A stretch of DNA of 64,000 nucleotides from Algorimicrobium sediminis (GTDB taxonomy: Bacteria; Bacteroidota; Bacteroidia; Flavobacteriales; Flavobacteriaceae): contig NZ_JBHULS010000002.1 of assembly GCF_042684585.1 (NCBI RefSeq), forward strand, positions 1-64,000. Reading direction: 5' to 3'. The notes below the pieces were generated by a model that worked only from the letters and a program-made list of their open reading frames with translations, was not told the DNA's origin and did not search any database. Positions 59,155-64,000 of this stretch are shown here, piece by piece; the first letter of the stretch is position 1; every line of letters starts with the position of its first letter. The position numbers and the translations under genes were made by a program.

Positions 59155-61522
59155 CCGTCATTAAATCGGCATAGGTGTAGTATTTTTTACTATCAGCTTT
59201 TTCATTTCGGTATAAAATACTCACCCTAATAGCTTTTAAGCCCGTTACACCCTCTAAATCTTCCAGCTCTACCACTTCTAAATCGGCTCCAAGCATGTTT
59301 TTAGACTGGAAAAACCGCACGTATTGTAGGTATTCATGCTCATCCGCTTGTTGCGAGTACACAATACTCAACTTCCCTTTTTCGGTGACACGCTGTGTAG
59401 TGCCTTTTATGTAGGCCTTATCCACACGTTTTTTAACCACTTCGTAACGCGCATTATAAGTGCCATCTACATCAAACTGTTTCTCGTCCATACGAAAACG
59501 AATAGATAACGGCTGATTAAACACAAGGATCATAGAGGCAATATCCAGTTTTAGTGGATACACGTCTTGAGCGTTATAAAAGGCATTTTCCATATCGCAC
59601 ATCACCTGTATTTGCCATAAACGCAAATTATATAGGTAAATTAAACTAAAACTGTTTTCTCTGGTAATAGATTCGCCTATGTACATATTATGCTCTACAC
59701 CATCTGTTTTAAAACGTTCAAAAAAGTGTGGGTACATTTTTTGCGCCTCAATTTGTTTGGCATCCAAGATAGCAGACATGTGTTTATTTATTAAACTAAC
59801 CGTGTCGTCGTATTTTTTTCGATGTTGATACAACACCTGTAATTCTTCATCTATTTGTTTACAATACGCATTTATATCGGTCTTTAAAGCTGGATTTGTT
59901 TGTTGAATAATTTTAAGAAGTGGCGACACCTCATTTTTCAAAAACAAGGATATAACATGCTCACTATCCACTTTAAATTTTGTAGAAACCTGCTCTAAAT
60001 AAGCTACAATTTGAAAAGCTACCTGCTCGTAAACAGGCATTTTAAAGTTAATATTAGCTTTATCTATAATAGCTTTAGCCGCTTCCAATTGCATAATTAA
60101 ATCCTTTTGTGTGGCCTTATTTCTGGCTTCCGATGAACCTTTAACATCTACCTGGCCAAACAAAGGATATACATTTTGAAACGCAATTTCTCTGAAAGGA
60201 ATACTTTTATTTTGAATAATATTTTCCTTTATAAATTGTTGCGCAGCTTGCCTAAATCGCCAGTGCACACTCGTATGTATAGCGGTACATTCTTGCTGAA
60301 TTACGGCTTCTATCAAGTTTTCGTGTTCGTTTCTGCTACGCTCAACAGTAGCCACAATATAAGGCATAACGTCCTGAAGCTTATTGGCATTAATACTATT
60401 TAAGGCTTTGGGTTGTTTAGAAACTAATTCCAAGATACCAATTAAACCTTCTGCATTAGCTATAGGCGCAAAAATGGCGCTCTTAAAACCTTGTTGGTGC
60501 AACATATTTATATGCGGCACTTGGCCTTGTGTTAACTTAAATCTGCTGTCCACATTGGAAATAGCGATATGCTTTTTTTCCTCTAATAAGCGTTTATACG
60601 ATGTTTGGCAAAGTAAGTCTGCACAGGTACCAATTGGATTGTCGTTTAGTAAAAAGCTATGCATGCCATCGCCATACACCCGTTCAAAAACACCATCGGT
60701 TTTGTTGTAAATAGAAAAGCCAACTTGAAGATCGGTAATTTTTAAAAAAGACTGAAAAATATGCTGCAGTTTTTTAATAAAGTTAGGCGCCTGGTGTTTG
60801 TTTTCGGCAATTAAATTGGATTTAATTTCAGAAATCGCAAAATCGTCTGTTACATCAAAAATATTGGCAATTACGAAACCTTTTAGGGTGTATGCGTTTT
60901 CTGGAAATAAGGCTTTCCATCGCTCGATGTCTTCAAAATTGTCAAGTAAGGTGTCTATATCAGTTTGCGATATATTTGGTGCTGTGCTAGATTTTATAAC
61001 CTCTGTAAAATCGGCGTTGTACAAAATTTTATAGTACCGTGTAACACCATTTTTATCGGGTATTTCGTAATGAAAAGGTCGCCTAAAATTAAATTCATAC
61101 CCGTAATAGAAATTTAAAATAACCGTACATGCCATGATATATTTATCGTTAGAAGGCATGTTTTTTATTTCCAAATTAAAATCGGGGCCTGCTGTTTCTA
61201 GAATGCTTTTAAACCGGTCCGAAAGGTTAAAAATAGTATTATCGAAAGGTGCTGTTGCAGCCTTAATTTCATTTTTTGATAGGAGCGGATTAAAGGTATC
61301 TTGCAGAATAGTTGCTATTTCCGCTTCCCGTGTTTTTAGAATGTTAAAATCGGAAAAACCCTCGCGCAGTTCTGGATATTTTTCAGCTATTTTAAGAATA
61401 GTTTGTGCTTTTTCTGCCAATAAACCGCTGCCATTAGCCGCCATATTTTGGTAAGCTTCAAATAGTTTATGGAAACTTATTAAAATTTTCATTGGACTGC
61501 TTGTTTTATCTGTGCCTGTCAT
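59141..61522 (-). CDS. Large GAF-domain protein of unknown function
   Basis: A soluble protein of about 793 residues from the ATG at 61522; a TTG at 61573 and another ATG at 61492 are alternatives. A GAF-like domain is visible at about 275-395 (LQVGFSIYNKTDGVFERVYG, AIFAPIANAEGLIGILELVS). The rest is mostly helical, without DNA-binding, kinase or cyclase motifs. Similar proteins are conserved in Flavobacteriaceae without a known function. GAF domains often sense small ligands such as cyclic nucleotides. It is convergent with the HD-PycTM gene, so a functional link is possible but unproven. Confidence 0.7.
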   Translation of the reverse strand: MTGTDKTSSPMKILISFHKLFEAYQNMAANGSGLLAEKAQTILKIAEKYPELREGFSDFNILKTREAEIATILQDTFNPLLSKNEIKAATAPFDNTIFNLSDRFKSILETAGPDFNLEIKNMPSNDKYIMACTVILNFYYGYEFNFRRPFHYEIPDKNGVTRYYKILYNADFTEVIKSSTAPNISQTDIDTLLDNFEDIERWKALFPENAYTLKGFVIANIFDVTDDFAISEIKSNLIAENKHQAPNFIKKLQHIFQSFLKITDLQVGFSIYNKTDGVFERVYGDGMHSFLLNDNPIGTCADLLCQTSYKRLLEEKKHIAISNVDSRFKLTQGQVPHINMLHQQGFKSAIFAPIANAEGLIGILELVSKQPKALNSINANKLQDVMPYIVATVERSRNEHENLIEAVIQQECTAIHTSVHWRFRQAAQQFIKENIIQNKSIPFREIAFQNVYPLFGQVDVKGSSEARNKATQKDLIMQLEAAKAIIDKANINFKMPVYEQVAFQIVAYLEQVSTKFKVDSEHVISLFLKNEVSPLLKIIQQTNPALKTDINAYCKQIDEELQVLYQHRKKYDDTVSLINKHMSAILDAKQIEAQKMYPHFFERFKTDGVEHNMYIGESITRENSFSLIYLYNLRLWQIQVMCDMENAFYNAQDVYPLKLDIASMILVFNQPLSIRFRMDEKQFDVDGTYNARYEVVKKRVDKAYIKGTTQRVTEKGKLSIVYSQQADEHEYLQYVRFFQSKNMLGADLEVVELEDLEGVTGLKAIRVSILYRNEKADSKKYYTYADLMTVIKN

Positions 61523-61652
61523 AGCTTGTGTTTTATTAATATCCCCTAACGTTATTGGTCGGAAAACAGCCAAAGTACTAACAACCTTTTTTTACGTTAA
61601 TTAGTTTGTAAACTAGCCTTTTAACTGCTTAACACTACATGTTGTTAAAACG

Positions 61653-62666
61653 TTAGGGTTCTGACTCAAAGCGTAAAATATCGGCAGCATTAAAACCAAC
61701 ATATATGGTGTCCGATATATTTTTATCGCGTGTCATAACGGTTAATTGTTCGCCAGATTCCAGTTTTAGGGCCAGTTGAACAGCATCGCCTAACTCAATT
61801 TTCTTTACCACTTGCGCTTTGGTAACATATTCGCAATTGGATTCCGAAGCGGCACTATTCACTTTAATTTTTTCATTTCGAATAGCATAGCAGCAGGTTT
61901 CATTTAAGGGACAGCGAAAGGCCTGTTGTAAGTTTTTATTTATTTGAATTGTATTCCCAAACAAGGACGCTACGTATAATGTATTTGGCTTAACATACAA
62001 ATTGGCTGCCACATCTTTCTGTACCACCTTCCCATTTTGAAGGATTAAAATTTCGTCGGCTACAGATAGGGCATCCTGTGTATCGTGGGTTACAAACAAA
62101 ACCGTCACCTCTGTTTTTTTTATAATTGCAAATACTTCGTTTCGTAATTGTGCGCGCAGCATGGCATCTAAATTGCTAAACGGCTCGTCCAGTATTAACA
62201 GTGCCGGTTTTGGCGCTAAAGCTCTGGCAAGGGCAACACGCTGTTGCTGACCGCCCGAAAGTTGATGCGGGTAGCGGTTTTCTAAATTTTGCAACCCAAC
62301 TAAATCTAACATTTCCAAGGCACGTTGCTTTTTATTTTTAACTTTGGAAATACCATATAACACGTTATCCAGTATGGTTAAATGCGGAAACAGGGCGTAT
62401 TCTTGAAAAACCAAACCAATTTTTCGTTTTTCAGGCTGAACAAAGGTATCTAATGAGGCAACCACCGTGTCGTTAATTTCAATACAACCGTCGTCCGGTC
62501 TTTCTAGTCCAGCAATAAGCCTAACCAAGGTTGTTTTTCCACTACCGCTTTCGCCCACAATGGCACACACATTGCCCGTTTTTAGGGTAAATGTAACGTC
62601 CTCCAAGGCAAAGCTTTTACCTTTGTCGAAACTTTTAGAAAGGGAGGTTATGGTTAGTGTGCTCAT
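61653..62666 (-). CDS. ABC transporter ATP-binding protein, Fbp/Pot type
   Basis: An ABC ATPase with Walker A GESGSGKTT (about 37-45), the Q-loop in FQEYALFPHL, the signature LSGGQQQRVALARAL, Walker B LLILDEPFSNLD and the switch His in FVTHD. The C-terminal 100 residues form a TOBE-like domain. Its length and the permease encoded upstream fit Fe(III)/sulfate/molybdate-type importers of the FbpABC class. It overlaps the permease stop by 4 bp. The substrate-binding protein is not in the window. Confidence 0.9.
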   Translation of the reverse strand: MSTLTITSLSKSFDKGKSFALEDVTFTLKTGNVCAIVGESGSGKTTLVRLIAGLERPDDGCIEINDTVVASLDTFVQPEKRKIGLVFQEYALFPHLTILDNVLYGISKVKNKKQRALEMLDLVGLQNLENRYPHQLSGGQQQRVALARALAPKPALLILDEPFSNLDAMLRAQLRNEVFAIIKKTEVTVLFVTHDTQDALSVADEILILQNGKVVQKDVAANLYVKPNTLYVASLFGNTIQINKNLQQAFRCPLNETCCYAIRNEKIKVNSAASESNCEYVTKAQVVKKIELGDAVQLALKLESGEQLTVMTRDKNISDTIYVGFNAADILRFESEP

Positions 62667-64000
62667 TTTTTAATGAGTAATTTGTTTAAAAATATTACCG
62701 GAATCATGGCTGTAAAGATAATGAAAAGTGAAGGAATAGCAGCCTCCATTACCATTTCATCGCTAGCGTATTCATAGGCTTTTACGGCCAAGGTGTTTAT
62801 ATGATACGGTTTTAATATTAGTGTTAACGGTAATTCCTTCATAACATCTATAAAAACAAGAATAACCGCACTAAAAACACCGGTTTTAATAAGTGGAAAT
62901 TCAATTTTAAAAAACGTTTTTAAATTTCCCACGCCTAACACTTTTGACGAATCTGGTATGCTACTATCTATTTTTAAGGCAGTACTTTCAATAGGGTTAT
63001 AAGCAACTGCTAAAAAACGTACGGCATAAGCGTAAAACAAAGCTAAAAGTGTACCGTTAATAATAAACCCCGATTGGACACCAAAATTACCTAACATAGC
63101 TATAAGCCATTTATCTAGAGCCAATGTAGGAATCATAATTCCTATAGCTATGACAGCACCCGGAATAGCATAGCCTAAAACACCTATACGCGCCATATTT
63201 TTAACAACAGAAAGAACACTCCATTTTGAAAAATAAATTAGCAGCAGCGCAAAAAACACGGTAATTACGGCCGATACGATAGCGATTCCGAAACTTTGTA
63301 AAGAGAGCAGAAGAAAATCGGTATTAAACACCTTGGAAGCTGTGAGAATGGCCCAATATACCAACTGAAGCACCGGCAAAACAAAACCTAATAAAATGGG
63401 TAAAAATACAATGAAAAAGATAAGCCATTTAGTTCCACCTTTGGGCGTGTTACGTTGAATTTGAGTACTATTCGTTTTTGAAGATGTAAATTTCAGATTT
63501 CTAACTTGCCATTTTTCAATAAGTATTAACACAAAAATGATAAGTATTAACAAAGCCGATAAATACACAGCCGTTTGTGGCTCCTCTAAAGAAAACCAAG
63601 ATCTAAAAATACCGGTAGTAAATGTATTAACACCATAATATTTGGCCGCTCCATAATCATTTAAAACCTCCATTAACACCAAAACCAATCCAGCAACAAT
63701 AGCCGGTCTAGCAAGTGGTAGCATCAGTTTAAAAAACGTTTTGCGCTCGCCCACACCCAACATTTTAGATGCTTCCAACAAATTATTAGCCTGATTTAAA
63801 AAAAAGGCCCTAGCACTCACATAAACATATGGAAACAATGAAACACTTAAAACAAAGGCTAGGCCTGCCCTATTCATAATATCAATTCGCACAAAAGGTA
63901 ATCCCAATTGTCTTAAAAGTAAATCCAGGCTACCACCATAGTCAAATATACCAGCATACGCATAGCCCACAATGTAAGACGGAATGGCCAAAGGTAAAAT
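62663..64000 (-). CDS. ABC transporter permease, FbpB type, 5' partial
   Basis: The frame runs off the window end (LPLAIPSYIVGYAYAG is its first visible part), so the N-terminus is missing. About 12 hydrophobic segments are arranged in two halves, each with an EAA-like loop: NNLLEASKMLGVGERKTFFK and SSIPDSSKVLGVGNLKTFFK. This tandem-permease layout is that of FbpB-type ferric iron transporters; the EAA loops bind the ATPase encoded next. Substrate is inferred only from family. Confidence 0.88.
   Translation of the reverse strand: MLPLAIPSYIVGYAYAGIFDYGGSLDLLLRQLGLPFVRIDIMNRAGLAFVLSVSLFPYVYVSARAFFLNQANNLLEASKMLGVGERKTFFKLMLPLARPAIVAGLVLVLMEVLNDYGAAKYYGVNTFTTGIFRSWFSLEEPQTAVYLSALLILIIFVLILIEKWQVRNLKFTSSKTNSTQIQRNTPKGGTKWLIFFIVFLPILLGFVLPVLQLVYWAILTASKVFNTDFLLLSLQSFGIAIVSAVITVFFALLLIYFSKWSVLSVVKNMARIGVLGYAIPGAVIAIGIMIPTLALDKWLIAMLGNFGVQSGFIINGTLLALFYAYAVRFLAVAYNPIESTALKIDSSIPDSSKVLGVGNLKTFFKIEFPLIKTGVFSAVILVFIDVMKELPLTLILKPYHINTLAVKAYEYASDEMVMEAAIPSLFIIFTAMIPVIFLNKLLIKK

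Overview
This window looks like a chromosomal segment of a marine-type member of the Flavobacteriaceae (Bacteroidota). The DNA is AT-rich, ribosome binding sites are weak, several promoters carry the Bacteroidota -7 element TAnnTTTG, and the gene families are typical: mevalonate-pathway kinases, a FISUMP domain protein, a GNAT/nitrilase fusion and arsenosugar genes. No rRNA, tRNA, transposase, integrase or CRISPR array was seen.

Layout. (1) 1-9690, + strand: four repeat-rich secreted proteins. They are a fibre-like protein with 381-bp internal repeats (cut by the window start), a protein with YadA-head-like repeats, a FISUMP lectin-fold protein, and a multidomain protein ending in a LamG-like lectin domain. 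(2) 9834-17165, mostly - strand: a sulfide/persulfide cluster with a Crp/Fnr regulator, a TauE/SafE permease, a metallo-beta-lactamase/rhodanese protein, a periplasmic rhodanese, an HMA protein, a two-haem lipoprotein, thioredoxin and a TPMT-type methyltransferase. The YeeE/YedE sulfur-uptake pair at its end has decayed to pseudogenes. A + strand sterol-desaturase-family gene lies next to them. (3) 17310-23251, + strand: an arsenosugar cluster (peroxidase-like CMD protein, ArsS, rhodanese, glycosyltransferase, purine nucleoside phosphorylase, ArsM, DUF547, second glycosyltransferase), followed to 32478 by a TonB-plug-like protein, an FAD oxidoreductase, a membrane ferredoxin and glycan-synthesis genes. 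(4) 32766-38215, - strand: polyamine genes (SpeA-type decarboxylase, agmatinase, deoxyhypusine-synthase-like protein, GNAT/C-N hydrolase) and two small acidic proteins. (5) 38554-42494, - strand: pseudouridine-synthase-like protein, UbiA prenyltransferase, mevalonate kinase and diphosphomevalonate decarboxylase. (6) 42816-50155: assorted enzymes and a 1224-residue phosphoesterase/beta-barrel lipoprotein. (7) 50209-57729, - strand: a redox-repair island with EgtD, EgtB, OsmC fusion, three MsrA-type proteins, MsrB and SelO. (8) 57955-64000: an HD-PycTM membrane protein, a GAF protein and an Fbp-type ABC transporter running off the end.

The strongest new signal is regulatory. Three - strand promoters of the sulfide cluster carry the dyad GTAAC-N4-GTTAC (one copy has a mismatch) centred exactly 33 bp from the centre of a TAnnTTTG-like element. 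This is the geometry of a Crp/Fnr activator overlapping the -33 region, and a Crp/Fnr gene sits in the same cluster. A fourth perfect dyad lies between the decayed YeeE gene and the sterol desaturase gene.

Other points worth attention: a kinase-like motif set in the middle of the phosphoesterase/beta-barrel protein; a pseudouridine synthase homologue lacking the catalytic Asp; mutually exclusive hairpins between converging genes near 32.6 kb; a GC-rich FISUMP lectin domain whose codon pattern resembles a diversity-generating retroelement target; and an orphan PycTM protein.
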